NCBI GenBank assembly: GCA_031308135.1
Contig: JAHLJT010008756.1
Location: 60,320,817 to 60,384,816 of the forward strand
Source: Acheta domesticus
Taxonomy: Eukaryota; Arthropoda; Insecta; Orthoptera; Gryllidae
DNA length: 64,000 bases
Direction of reading: 5' to 3'
The stretch's first letter is position 1. Each line of letters begins with the position of its first letter. The position numbers and the translations under genes were made by a program. This document shows positions 43,640 to 55,899 of the stretch, in pieces. The notes beneath the pieces were generated by a model that was not told the DNA's origin, did not search any database, and worked only from the letters and a program-made list of their open reading frames with translations.

Positions 43640-44258
43640 TGGGGCATTAGTAATGTTACTTTTTCTACTCCCATTCTACTTGTTTAATGCTGTCATTTGA
43701 TGTTTGCGACCGCTTGCATAAAGGTACTCATTTCGATACAGATTTCATTAAATGATTCACATACTTGACCAATGACAAAGAAGTTACAAAACAAGTATTG
43801 ACAATTAATCATTCAGAATCATTCTAGTAAATGTTTCGTTCCATTGTGTACAACAAAATTACGTGTGATATTACATTATGCTTTCAGTTTTAATTTCTTT
43901 TATTAGTGGTATTTTTTCGTGAGATATTATTTAAAATAAATTGGATCGTAATTCCTCTTTGATCCTATTTGACGTTTCTTATTCTGACTGTACTTCCTCG
44001 CAGGTGGACCGGTAGCCACAGCAACCTGCGGCAGCTTGCGAGACTAGGTGGCCTTGGCTGAATCCTTCGTGTCAACTATCCCGCATACTGCGAAACGAAT
44101 CAAAGCAAAAGTTTAACTTATAAAAGTCGTAGAAAAATTACAATATGAAACTCGATGTAATGAGTGTTCATATACTCGTGTGAAGTATACAAGACTCACT
44201 CGTATCGTAATATCACACTCGTGTATTAATACCCATCATCACAACATTGTTTCATAAT
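43640..44258 (+). mobile_element. Foldback element FB-A, copy 2 (one arm truncated, internal deletion)
   Basis: This copy is inverted relative to the one at 1499. The plus strand begins TTACTTTTTCTACTCCCATT, passes AAATAAATTGGATCGTAATT and CTAGGTGGCCTTGGCTGAAT, and ends in the terminal repeat ACATTGTTTCATAAT at 44258. All match copy 1 in reverse complement. The outer left arm is absent. The segment holding the ATG and PPKKRK of the 45-codon ORF is missing, deleted between two GAC triplets. The CGCAG acceptor-like site and downstream sequence remain. Confidence 0.85.
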
Positions 44259-44261
44259 GTA

Positions 44262-44263
<2 letters not shown>

Positions 44264-44310
<47 letters not shown>
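44264..44310 (+). repeat. (ATT)n microsatellite
   Basis: About 15 ATT units directly after FB-A copy 2. It could be the tail of an unrecognised minus-strand retroelement. Confidence 0.95.
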
Positions 44311-44415
44311 CTCTCCTAAAGGTTCAGTTGAAGTGAAGGCGATTATGGTGCTTTGACTGGTAATGGCTGTGGAGAGGAGGTGGCGAGGGCAGTAGGGCAC
44401 CTCAGGGTTTACATC

Positions 44416-44553
44416 TGCCGGTGGTGGTGAAGGTGGTGGTGGTGGTGGTTGTGGTGGTGGTAGTGGTGGTGGTAGTGATAGTGGTAGTGGTGGTGGTGGT
44501 GGTGGTGGTGGTGGTGGTGGTGGTGGTAGTAGTGGTGGTGGTGGTGAATGTGG
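44416..44553 (+). repeat. (GGT)n microsatellite with interruptions
   Basis: Around 40 GGT units interrupted by AGT and GTA. ORFs read V-, T- or P-runs in different frames and are not genes. Confidence 0.95.
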
Positions 44554-44655
44554 TAGCGCAGGGTTTGAGATCGCAGGTGGCGGCGGCGTTCGTGGAAGCG
44601 ACATAAAGGAAAGGATGGGGCGGAGTAGGTGGTGCCAGGGCAGATGATAGCGCTC

Positions 44656-44910
44656 CAGTGGCAGATCCAGCGGGAAGGGGGGCCATGGGATTCCCCAAAA
44701 TGCCTAGAGTTTTCATTTGTTACCTTCTTTTATTTGGCAAAATTGAATTAACTTTTTATTTATGTTAGAATTATGTAATTATTTAAAAATAATATTGTAC
44801 AGTATCATATATACGCTACAAAAATAATGTACAATATAATAATAAATCTTTATTATTTAACAAAAATCTGCGATGGCCCCCTCCAAAATGATCAGCTGGA
44901 TCCGCCCCCG
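44656..44910. mobile_element. hAT-like MITE, family H2, copy 2
   Basis: The left terminus is CAGTGGCAGATCCAGCGGG and the right reads CAGCTGGATCCGCCCCCG. They are inverted around GGATCCAGC-like sequence, with subterminal G/C runs (GGGGGGCCAT and ATGGCCCCC). TAGCGCTC (44648-44655) and TAGCGCAC (44911-44918) form an 8-bp duplication with one mismatch. The AT-rich interior matches 12605-12828. No transposase is present. Confidence 0.85.
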
Positions 44911-44918
44911 TAGCGCAC

Positions 44919-45560
44919 GTGGTGGCAGAGTGTGATGGTGTCAACGGTGGCGGCAGCTTAGGCTCTGAAGGTGCACGTGGAAGTGGCGCGGATGCTGCCG
45001 GCGGAGGAGTTGGTGGTGGCGCACGTGGAGTCAGCGCAGGTGTTGGTGCTGGCAGGGTGGGTGTGCGGAAGCGGAAAGAATGGAGACGCACGTGATGGCG
45101 GCGCAGATATTCATGTACATGTAAGCACGTGGTGGAGGCACGTGGTGGTGGCGCAGGTGGAGGCAACGTAAGTACTGACGTCAACGATGGAAGGCACAGG
45201 TTGTGGAGGAGCAACTGATAGCACCCATGCAAATGTTGGTACCCTAAGCGATACAAGCGCACGTGATGGCAGGGCAGACGGAGGCGGCGTGAGTAACAGC
45301 GGCGAAGATGGCGGAGGCGGATGTGTTGTCTGCGCAGGGGTGGGTGAATTAAGCGATAGCAGCAGTCGTGGTGGCGTTGGAGACGGCAATGCTGACGGTG
45401 GTGGAGTTGTAAGTGGAGGGACGGAGGAGATGGACGGGAGGCGACGTGTCGATGCGGGCGCGAGCTGGGTCGCGACGCGGCGCTGGGGGCGACAGAACGT
45501 GAAATTGAGAGAGCAAGTGATTGTGGGAGCGTAATGAAGCGGCAAAGGAGGAGAATGAAA
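44919..45560. other. GC-rich block with degenerate GTGGTGGCGCACGTGG repeats
   Basis: Variants of GCACGTGGTGGCGCAGGTGG recur irregularly, probably an old GGT/GCACGTGG-derived minisatellite. ORFs of 115-148 codons overlap on both strands and are compositional. Confidence 0.65.
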
Positions 45561-46739
45561 TGGAGGGCGAGTAATCTACACGAGATGCGTTTATCATATC
45601 TTTCAGTTATATTTATGCCTTTATGTTACAAGACTTCTCTCTAATTGATTTCTTATTTTCGAACCCGCCCTTCTCTCACTCTCTCCCACCTCTTTCAAAC
45701 TGCAGTTTTGAAGTGTCGACGAAGTTACCAAAGGTGAGAGTCAAAACTGATGAATTTTTAGAGTTTGATGGACAGTATACATTAGTAGTTAATTTTATGT
45801 TGAACTGATGATAAAAAAATTCAGTGTTACTTCGTCGTAGGTAATACCAAGAGTGCTTTGGAAATTATCGATAAATCACCGACTCGGGAAGGGATGAGTT
45901 TAGTTCCAAACTGCGCCAAATATTGAAAATATGTTAAAATCAATGAAGTTAGGTTATATAATGTTTATTGGACCTTGACAAAACGATTGATATATACAGC
46001 CTCGTAAGATAGATGAGTCACAGTTTATGATTGGCCTGGAGACAGAAGCGATAAGAAAAATCGGATAGAAAAAGTGATAAACTTTTTGAGATCACCGCCC
46101 TGATTGGGGCATTTTGTATGTCTAGTTAAACACTATTGGTTTTAATTTCACGAGTCGAATAGTCATTGTTAATTCATTAAAGATTTCCTGATAAAACACA
46201 AGAAAATAATATAAAATGCATTAAAATTACAAAAAATATTAATTTGCAGTTAGAAAGTAAGAATGTAAGTTTGCAGTGAAAAACAGTGTACGAACGCAGT
46301 CATTGTAAATAAAATTAGTGAGATATTTTGCTACACAAAAGAAGTATAAAGATAAATGAAGAGTTACGGAAGTCAGAAGTAATAGAAGTGGGAAAATACT
46401 TTCTATGGTTTTGCGTGCAGATTAATAAGGGGAAAAATGAAGAGTTGGTGTTGAAAGAAAAAGGAAAAAATTGAAAACAAAGGTGAGTTGATGTTTACGG
46501 TTCACAATACTTCTTTGCTCATCGTCGAACGAATACTGATCAGTGAATCTTGTTTTAAAAACCTTGTGTCCGTTTTGTAGTGTAATTTCATGTGGAAATT
46601 TAGGTAACGAAAAAATGCATCATACCACTTTAACTAATTCAGGATACCGTACTGTAACATGTGATGTGTACACGAGCGTCAAGTGATGTTGAATATCGAT
46701 ACAACATGACAGCGTCGGAGGACCGTGTCTACGTTCGAT
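45561..46739. other. AT-rich intergenic sequence
   Basis: No gene or repeat recognised apart from a weak inverted pair, CGACGAAGT near 45716 and ACTTCGTCG near 45829. Confidence 0.6.
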
Positions 46740-47238
46740 GCACGCTGGCATCGAGGTCAGTGGCTTGCGTTCTCCCCACCCCTCCCCCTCCATTCCTCGC
46801 CGACCCAACCTCCCTTCCACTCACCTTGCTACTCCCCGCCCCCTTCCCTCCCCACTAATCTTCATCCTCCCTCAATCCTCCCCTCCCCGACCCAATCCTT
46901 CCGCCCCATTCCGTCCCCCCTCCATTTCGCCGTGCTACAACCCGCCCAGCCCAGCGACGCCCCGCCGCGTTCCACATCGCAGCGCCACGCACTCCCCCTC
47001 CCCGGCGGGAGATTTACAACGCAGCGCTCCATTAACTGGTTATCGGCGCTAATCGGCCCGAAAGAGGCGATCGCCGGCGCAAACCGCCAGCAGCGATTTA
47101 ATTAGGGGCGCCGCGCCGCGCCGCGCACCGGCCGGCCGCGGTGAAGTGCTCCATCAGCGGTCGCGCGTCCCCGATGTCGCCCGCCCGCCCACCGCCAGCG
47201 CCCCAGTGGGCGCGGCCGCCCAATCGCCCTGCCACAGC
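46740..47238. other. GC-rich block adjoining a SINE
   Basis: CpG-rich; 46770-46930 is a C/T-rich tract on the plus strand. It ends at the target duplication of SINE S1 copy 5. ORFs are compositional. Confidence 0.65.
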
Positions 47239-47251
47239 TCGTGGTAGCCGG

Positions 47252-47826
47252 TTTGATCGATTGATTGTTGGTGATTCCGGGCGCGTCAACTACAGAAGTC
47301 ATTAGTCCCGTAAATGTAGTACGCGTTTTTTCATCGGGAGGTGGCTGTGATCTTTCCCCGCTGGATGGCGAGATCCGGCGCCGAACTACCGTCGACTAGC
47401 GGGGTTTTCCCCACCACCAGATATCTCCCACCAGCGGCGCACCGCCCCAGCCGGGAAAAGCTCTAAGCTCCCGAACCGGTCTCCCGGCATGTGTGGTAGT
47501 GTGGTGCATGATAATGTGTTTAAGTCTGTAAATAAGGGGTGAGGATAGAACATGGAAGAGGAAGGAAAGTTCGAACACGGTCCTTGGCTCGTTTGTTAGG
47601 GCACTGCTCGGCATTCGCCTGGTGTTGATCGGAGAAACCACGGAAAACTACCGATCAGAGCAGCCGGTCGCTAGAATTCTCCTCCAGACAACGACTGAAC
47701 TCTAGCTGACAAGCTAGTGTCGAAAATCCTGCCGCCGCGCCGTCGGGACTCGAATCTAGGGCCTAGGACCTCCCGGTCATTGGGACTACAGTGACATGAG
47801 TTGATGCACTGAGCCATCTCTCAGGG
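47252..47826 (-). mobile_element. tRNA-derived SINE family S1, copy 5 (full-length)
   Basis: This is the best S1 copy at 575 bp. On the minus strand it starts with a tRNA-like head: A box TGGCTCAGTGCATC (about 47818-47806) and B box GATTCGAGTCC (about 47757-47747). A conserved GTTTTCCGTGGTTTCTCC core follows, then ACTTACGGGACTAAT-type sequence, and a simple tail of ATCAATCGATCAAA type. TCGTGGTAGCCGG (47239-47251) and TCGTGGTATCCGG (47827-47839) form a 13-bp target duplication with one mismatch. No protein is encoded; amplification would depend on a partner LINE. Confidence 0.93.
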
Positions 47827-47839
47827 TCGTGGTATCCGG

Positions 47840-48639
47840 AGCCTGACATCCGCCGGTCCTGTTAATATGCAGTCTTGGCGACGCCCAAAAGAGGCTCGCC
47901 ACTGGTTTTTAAGTTAGTATTTTTAAGATACGCCAGTACCACGCTTCTAAAGCCTAACCAGCAAAAGCGTTAAATATATCCTTGATATAAATAAATTCCC
48001 GCCTCTCCAGGGCAACTGGAGAGGGGAAAATTGAAAAAAATCAGACTTACTAGAGGAATGTAGGTAAACATTTGAAGATGGAGATGGTCATTGAGTTAGG
48101 AGGATTGTAGGCCGATAAAAAGTAATTCAAAAGTCATAGGATGGCTAATATTGAATCAGCATTTGATCTGGGATGAAGGATGAAGGGGCCGCTTCTAATA
48201 TCGAATCGTAAAAATGTAGTAAATGTTATCGAAATCAATGGTGATTTAGAAGGGAATGATTTAAATCCTTTCATGGGTTCTATTTTTTTCATGCGACTTC
48301 ATCTACTTTCATATATGTTGTCCCGTTAAGACTACTTTCCAACCGACGCAATGCAAGAACTATCATCTCCAAACAAACATCAACGTAATTTTCATTCCCC
48401 AAAACATCACTAATATACTACGTCACCTTTCAGTCTTCTTTCACACTTTTCGAAAGAAAATCTGGCATTTTCCACACACCAACGAAACCACCAAAACTGT
48501 TCGCAGTCATCTCAATTGTTTTCTCATCAAGTGCCTCGTCTGATTATTTATTTATCCTTCCACATACGTCATTGCAACACTGCCGATAGAATCAATCCTC
48601 CCTGACTGCATCGGTGGCACTGTTTCGGAAACACTGAAA
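47840..48639. other. Intergenic sequence
   Basis: Nothing recognisable. A short hairpin, CGCCTCTCCAGGGCAACTGGAGAGG, lies near 48001. Confidence 0.55.
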
Positions 48640-49155
48640 CCAATGCAGTGAATTTACTTCAATCATCAGCTCTAGTTCCTCACCCCACTAAACACTCGCT
48701 CTCAATCCCTCTCTTTCTATCCTCTTGTACCTCATCACTTCTATCTCTCTGCCGACTGTGCAATCACCTCCGCTTTCCGATAATGTCCTGCTCTGACGCG
48801 CCCACCCCCGTGTCCTGTCCTGTCCAGGATTCTTTCCACCTTCCTGACCCGCCCTCATCGGCGCGCCCGACCAATCGCGCGAGCGTCCTTCTCGGGGCGC
48901 CCGGCCGTCCCGGTTGTAATTAAATCCAGCGGCGTCGCTTCGTGTAGCTGCGGATAATTTTTCAATAAACGTCGCGCGCGGCTCGATATTTCCAAACATC
49001 GAAACTAATTCGGCCGCGGGAGCGCGCGGCGCAGGTCAGCTGTGGGCGAGCGCCGGCCGGAAGCCATTTCCTGCCATTTCTGAACGCGCGCGGCTGGCCC
49101 AACCGGCCGGCCGGCGGGCGGACCGGCTCGTTGGCACGCAGCGGGTTTGGGATTT
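48640..49155. other. GC-rich block
   Basis: Left half moderately C-rich, right half (about 48820-49145) strongly CpG-rich with CCGGCCGGCCGG runs. ORFs are compositional. Confidence 0.65.
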
Positions 49156-49505
49156 ATTGTTTTAGATTGCGAAGTAAAAGTACAATTATCGCAGCTTTTA
49201 TCCTCGCGATAGCGATAGGTAATTGGCTAATAAAATGTCTAGCAATTTCGTTGGTAATCGCCTCGTACGTATGAATCAGGAGTTTGAAATTTTGGTATGG
49301 CCGAGCGTGAAATCTCCCATGGAGTTTAACGTTGATTGGGTCATTGCGCCGGTTGATATGCTCCCATTTTAAAACAATTTTCTCCCTATACAAGAAATTA
49401 TACATGTACAAGTAAAAACGAAATAAAACAAGCAAAACATGGAAATTTCTTTATGTAAAGAGAGATATTAAAATAAATTTGTGAAAGACTGCCTTTTTAA
49501 AGTTA

Positions 49506-49610
49506 ATAATTCTTTTAAAAGTCCAATAATTTGTAGGCAGACTCAATGTAAAATAAAAATATGTTATTTTGAGTCTGCCTACAAATTATTGGAATTTTAA
49601 AAGAATTATT
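49506..49610. repeat. ~105-bp near-perfect palindrome (hairpin)
   Basis: The left arm ATAATTCTTTTAAAAGTCCA, AATTTGTAGGCAGACTCA (49506-49545) is inverted in the right arm TGAGTCTGCCTACAAATTAT, ending AAAGAATTAT (49571-49610), with a single-base difference. The centre is an AT-rich loop of about 25 nt. It may be a tiny foldback MITE or encode a small hairpin RNA. Confidence 0.92.
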
Positions 49611-50809
49611 AAAAACATGGAAATAAAATGTAACCTAAAACTAATTTGTGTAAGCTTGAATGATACCATAGTTTTTAAAAACACGATGATGTTCTCAATT
49701 ACAAATGAATTTTACGCAAGTAGAGATAATTGTACTCAGAAATAAGCAAATATTCAAACAAATTATCAAATTCTAAAAAAAGAAATATTGAAAGAAAAGA
49801 AATTTTGGTGTGTTCGAGCATGAAATCTCCCACTGAAGTAAAAGCGTCGATTGTGTCATTGCACCATTGCACCATAAGACATGATCGGATTTAAAAACGA
49901 TTTTTCCATATACAAGTAATTATTCTAATAAAAAATAACTAATAAAAAAGAGATAAGTGGAAACAAAACATTACCTAAATCTAATTCGGATAAACCTCAG
50001 CGTAAAATGATACCCTAATTTTTAAGACGTAATTGTTATAAAAATTAAATACAACTTGAAACAAGTTTACAGAATTGTGTTAAAAAAGAAGCAAATATTT
50101 CCTAGTTCTTAGGCAGGTTTAAAATATATTACTCGGAAATTACATGCGAGAAAACGTATTTTAAAAATGACTATATATTTTCCTCCAAATTTAATGATGA
50201 AAGAGAAACAATATTTAAAAAATGCAAATTTATGAACAAAGTGGAATCACCAAATGGAGCATAAACGTGGATTACACGGTTATTTCAGATACAACCGAGA
50301 GAATAATAACAGCCCAGACTTGTGCATGACAATGAAAGTGCATCAATAACGATCATGCTATATAGGTAGAAATAAACACAAAGTTAATACACTGATTTAA
50401 TTTGTTTTATTGATAATTCAAGACCATTTGGTAATATAGCCTATTATCATTAATGTTAAGTACAAATCTAATCACGCAATGTAATAAAGAAGTTGCATTA
50501 ATCTACACCTTAGAAAGTAGTATACGTATATTAATTAGGAAAGCAATCAAGTATGAATTGATTTTATTCTCGAAATAATTTTAAATGGCGTTATAATGCG
50601 ACTACAAGAAAGTAGATCAGTTTTTAACAAACACAGAGCACAAATGAAGCCTCCAGCACTTTTGTTTGAAAATGCTCTTAGTCGCAAAAGGAAATACTTC
50701 TCCTCCTCGTGCATAATTCCCCAGAGCCCGACGCGAACTTCTCCAACTACAAACATCGGAAACAGAACTCAAGAGCAGCAATCTGTTTCTCTGGCTCTGG
50801 GAGTCTGAT
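49611..50809. other. AT-rich intergenic sequence
   Basis: No gene recognised. A weak direct duplication is visible: GAGCGTGAAATCTCCCA near 49303 recurs as GAGCATGAAATCTCCCA near 49817. Confidence 0.6.
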
Positions 50810-51985
50810 TTAACGCAATGCAATGTCGTGTCTCTGGTACTCCTTTCCGCACGTCCCTCAACATCCGACGCCGTGGGCGGTGGCGATGGTGGCGGCGGCA
50901 GCGGCATCGGCGCGAATCGCAGCTTCTGCCGCCCTCACATCTGGGCCAGTCCCTGCCCCCGCTCCACCTGAACTGCGTCACTCCACCCAGCTCTGCCCTC
51001 ACCCGGTCTCCGGGACCTCAGACCTCGCCCATTTCCAGCCCACCTTTCTCCCTCCCCACTCTTTCCCCTCTTCATCACCGCTCGATCCCCTCCATCCCAT
51101 TCCATTCTTGTTTCGTCCCCATTCGCCTCTGCTGCTTCTCCGTTCCTTATTAGCCTCCTCTGCACGCCTCTTTCCTCGATCTCTCTGCCTTCCCCTCTTC
51201 TTCCTTCTGCTACCCGATCACTGCTTTCTTCCCGCGTCTCCCGATCCTATCCTCGTCCCTTCGCCCCTTCCTCCCCTTCACATGCGTTCGCACATCCCTC
51301 ATCGTCCTTCCCCAATTCTTCCTTCACTTACCCCCTCACTGCTTTCTTCCCGTGCCTCGCGATCCTGTGCTCGTCCCTTCACCCTTCCTCCCCTCCACAT
51401 GCCCGCGCACATCCCTCCTCGTCCCTCTCCACCGCTCCCTCCCTTTCACATGCCCTCGCACATCCCTCGTCGGCCTTCCCCACTTCTTCCTTCACTTCCC
51501 CCCTCACTGCTTTCTTCTCGTGCCTCTCGATTCCTTGTCCCTTAGTCCCTCCTCCCCTTCACATGCCCTCGCTCATCCCTCCTCGTCCCTCTCCACCGCT
51601 CATCGCCCTCGCCCCCCCCCCCGACTCATCGCCCCGGCCCTGCCTCCGCTCCGAAGCACCGAACGCCTCGCGCACCAAATCCAATTATCGGCTGCAGCCG
51701 CGGGGAAAAACCCGCCGGAGGCTGTATAGCCCTCGCCTAATTTGTTGTACGGATGTATCTGGGAGGGGAAACTAACAGAGTTAGCGAGTTGGGCGACAGT
51801 TTACACAGACGGCTGGCGCCAGGCTTTTGTGCAGCCGTCTTATCTGTCGGCGGCGGCGGTGACGAGGGCGACGGGCGAGAGGGTGACGGAGAGGGCGAAA
51901 AGGGTGAGTGAGAGCCCGAGGGCAACAATTGAGCGAGACGAGACGGCACAGGAAGGACAGAAATCGTCAGAGTTGGAAGAGGACT
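50810..51985. repeat. GC-rich block with C/T-rich imperfect tandem duplications
   Basis: About 51000-51660 is strongly pyrimidine-rich. A block of CTCACTGCTTTCTTCCCG plus CACATGCCCTCGCACATCCC recurs near 51215, 51335 and 51505, with periods of about 120 and 170 bp. The 240-codon plus-strand ORF (50823-51545) contains these as repeated SRASR and PPLHM peptides. A comparable ORF exists in another frame, so I regard it as an artefact. Confidence 0.75.
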
Positions 51986-53040
51986 AGGGCAGAGTGAACA
52001 CCCTTTTGGGAAAATTTCTTTTATTCTAGAGCTTTAAAAGAATTAAATTAATGCAGTACAAATTATTAGAAAAAAATTCTTCGGACAATGAATTTAATAC
52101 GAACATTTTCAATTGTATTACTTTATTAACTTCACCTGTCGTGTTAAAAATAATAATAAAAACTATTAGCTACAGTAAAACAAGATTTAAGCTACATTTC
52201 ATTCACTTTAAAAATCCCATTCTAATAATAGTATGGCATAATGGTTTAAATGCATGGAACAGGCAACGTAAATGACAGATGTGTAGGAGATCACAATGAA
52301 ACAATGCACTAGCAAACAAAGAAGATGGAGAACGTAGTAGCAATATAAAACGGAGAATGAGAAGAATATTATGAAAGGGATAAACTTTATGAAAATGTAT
52401 GTGTTAGGTTTATGAAATTTGAATTCGGTTTATACACGAATAAAGCACAAATTGAAAATAGTAAAGAAGGTAAGCAATTTTCATTCTAAAGAAAAATATT
52501 AATAATTGTTTCAGAACTTCGGGTTAATAAAAGTTGAAGGAACTACAAGAGTAAGGTAGAGTAAAACGGATCACATTAAACAACGCAGAATTATTACAAA
52601 TCAAGGGCAGGGATGTTTGTTGTGCATGTGGAATTCATAATACACAGACAAAGCTATTCACATTGGAGACGAAGATCATCGCCACAGTTTCAATTTAGGA
52701 AACGCTGGGAAAAGCAAACTTCTGAAAAAAAAAAAAGGATAACGAACTCGAGAGACCCGTAATTCCCGTTGGTTTTCCGATCACGTGGTTGCTGCTACAG
52801 CGCCCCACGCGGCAGTCCACCTCAATTAAGAGCAAACACGTGGAGATGCTGAGGACAGTGGAAGCGCGGCTTATTTATTTTATTAATAAATATGCGCAGA
52901 GGTGCCGCCTGCCCTTGCGAAGACAACAGAGAAACTCTCCACTCGGCGGTGCATAATTCAAGCACTCGCCGCCAGAGTGCACGCGGGGCGGCGCCATGTG
53001 TGAAATAAGAAAGCGGATGAGAGTTCTTGTGATGAAGAAG
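51986..53040. other. AT-rich sequence with a small GC-richer patch at about 52760-53000
   Basis: No recognised gene. The right edge holds a short GAGGAGGAG purine tract near 53045-53070. Confidence 0.6.
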
Positions 53041-53070
53041 ATGGAGAAAGAGGAGGAGGAGGAGGAGATG

Positions 53071-53905
53071 AAGAAGATGCATATGTGGTGAATAGTCATG
53101 CTCACTCTTGTTCCTTTCCTCAAGCTGCAAATACAACCTGACTGAATGTCAGGAAAGAGATGAGTGCATAGCGGATTATTGAAGGGGAGAAGATCAAAGA
53201 AAAAATACGAAGAATGTCACAAAGTACCGAGTAGTTTTGTGAAAGTACTTCAAAGAAAACGCACAGAAGAGTCAGTGCAATTTTTAAGACAATTATAAGT
53301 TTACTCGTTCGGTCTTCTTAAAAATAACTGACATAAAACGAAAGGAATCTTCTATCGTAATTTGTAAAATTACTCAGAAAATGTATCGTACAAGAAAATT
53401 TCTGGATATCACACGTAAGTTATGACCTCTGGTTTTACATCAGCGTTGTTTCTTTCCGAATGATCAGATATTTCTTTACAGAAGCACAATCATCCATTTT
53501 AACCTAATTTAAATAACAATAATAGTTCTAATGGTCATATGACATTAATTATACACTATTGTAGATACCACGATGTATAGTATAATACACGACTACTGAG
53601 CTGAAATGACACGACTTGCCTACTTCTTTAAAGCTGACACGCTCTCGACATATCGTTATTTTGGTGATAGAACATACAACTCAAATATCATATCCTTGTT
53701 TGATCAATGAAAGAGAGAACCCTCCTTGATTCCTTTACTTCCTAAATGATCACCCCTTTACCGAGTGAGTTAACTGTGGAATTTCCAACATAGTGTTTCT
53801 ATTAACTTACCCGTTAAACACACAATATACTTGAACCGTAAATTCTAGCTGAACTAACGTATTTAACGTTGTAGATTCACGAGCATGATTATCCGTTAGT
53901 TATGG
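53071..53905. other. AT-rich intergenic sequence
   Basis: Nothing recognisable. Confidence 0.65.
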
Positions 53906-54129
53906 AATTCCCCGCCGCGCTGGAAAGAAGAGGTGCGCCGCATTAAGGGGAGCCTCGCTGCAGGCACCCGCCGCGTCGGGCCGCAAGTGGCTGCCGTAAA
54001 AGCTGATGACTCGGCGACCCGCGACACATCGCGTCGAGTCGCGTCGCGTCGGCCGCAAAGCTGTTGCCCTCATCGAGATATCGCGCGCGATTTACGCGGG
54101 GTCAACGACCGGCGAGCCTCCGGGCGAGC

Positions 54130-54515
54130 AGACGAGATGGAGCGAGGGGACGGCAGGCGAATCGAAGCGAAGTGATGAGAAGCGAGGCGAAGCGCAATGT
54201 TCTGAAATGTAGTGAGGCGAGGCGAGGTGTGGTGAAGTATGGTGAGGTGAAGGGAGGCGAAGCGAGGCGAGGCGAGGCAAAGTGAGGTGACGCGCGGCAA
54301 AGCCAAGCGAAGCGAAATGAGGCGAAGCGAGACAAAGCAAGGCGAAGCGAGGTGTAGTGAGGTATAGCGAAGCGAGATGATGTGAAGGGATGCGAGGCGA
54401 AGCGAAGCGAGGTGACCCGAGGCAAAGCCAAGCGAAGTGAAGTGAGGCGACGCGAGGCAAAGCAAGACGAAGCGCGGTGTAGTGAGGCAAGTAAAATGAT
54501 AGAGAAGACGGAAGC
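54130..54515. repeat. GCGAR pentanucleotide-derived array with 125-bp higher-order duplication
   Basis: The plus strand is built from GCGAA, GCGAG and GTGAG units. At a larger scale, AGGTGACGCGCGGCAAAGCC at 54285 recurs as AGGTGACCCGAGGCAAAGCC at 54410, with about 80 bp of alignable sequence each. A 5-bp unit keeps all three minus frames open (109-164 codons, SPRFASLHL-type repeats). These are not genes. A CpG-rich block (53905-54130) precedes it. Confidence 0.9.
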
Positions 54516-55859
54516 GCAGGCAAACCGAGTTGTACAGCTTGGCTACATCAGTCTGCTTTACCATGTTTTACCTGCTTTTTTTGACCCTCTTTTTCGTCAT
54601 CTTCATTATCATCTTCCCATCTTGATCATCTTATCAATATTGTCTTTATCATCTTTATATTTACCATTATAACCTTCTTCCTCTGCTCCACTACAATCTC
54701 ATTTTTTTCCTTTTTCACGATTACCTTCAATATCTGTCATATAATAAACACGATAATTGGAACATGGTATACAAAACAAATATTTGACTCGATCAATGAT
54801 GACTGAATAAAAATAATTCAGGGCATTACACTGATAGATTGTCAGTAATACGCCCCAATCGTAAGTTTTAGTTTTACTTATTCTTCTCTACAGATCATTA
54901 ACATACTTTGTAATAATCAACCATCATACTCACATCCGTCATTTCATTGTTTTATTGACAATTCTTGAAACAATATGCAATCCTAAAATTTACTATAACA
55001 CACAAACTATCAGTTTACGAGAGAGACCAAAGGTTAATGCGCGGTTATTGCTTTTCCTGATAGCATAAGACATTCTATAAGCATAACATGATGACATAAG
55101 ACATTCTAAATAGTTCGATCATCTTTTGAAGGAAGAAGAAAAAAGAAGCACTCGATTGGGAACAGCAATACAAATCTAAACGCTGCAGAAGCGTAAGTCT
55201 GAAAAAAATCTGCTGAGACAAATAGAAAGTACAAACGAAATCGAAAAAGTGTAGATAGAACACCGGGAATACGGTTTTAGATTGTCCTCGTTTCTGACCA
55301 CCCATGGAATGGACTCAGAAGAGGAAAACCTCTGTGAACGTAATACAAAGTAATACAATATGAAGAAGTTTCATTTTATATTACACAGCATAAGTTACAT
55401 TACACGTTTTCTTTCACGGACCAACGTGTCCCTTCCGGCAGGACAAGCTAGTTTTAAGGGCACAAAACCCATTGCTGCTAACGTATGCACAATGGTGAAG
55501 TGAGTTGCAGCGCAATCATGTGGCTTGTTGATTATGCGTCTGATGTGTATCTTTTATCATAATCTGCGAAGAAATAATTCCAGTTTTTTGTTTGATGCAG
55601 AGCTGTGATATATTTCCCTATCAATCAGTAGCAAATTTTCGGTATTTTATGTCGTTAGTTTAAATACTACAAATACGTCATCTTACATTTGCATATAATA
55701 TTTACACGGGATTTTACGCGAGCTTCTTTGGCAAAGTAATTGTTACGGGTGAACTCCTAATTGCTTGAGTCGTAAAATTTTGCATGTCTTCATCTGCTTT
55801 TCCAATAAAAAAATACCTTCTGTTCTCTAGTACTCTAAATAATTCGGCAGGTGTCGCTA
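54516..55859. other. AT-rich intergenic sequence
   Basis: No gene recognised. A short direct repeat, ACATAAGACATTCTA or similar, occurs twice near 55063 and 55094. Confidence 0.6.
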
Positions 55860-55899
55860 CAGTTCAGGTTCCCTCAGCAGTCCTGAGCACACGCTGATT

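Noticed and set aside
50823..51545. 240-codon plus-strand ORF with repeated SRASR and PPLHM peptides
   Set aside because: The repeats follow DNA-level tandem duplications in a C/T-rich tract, and another frame is also open.
54070..54564. 109-164-codon minus ORFs with SPRFASLHL-type repeats
   Set aside because: They come from a 5-bp repeat, which leaves every frame open.
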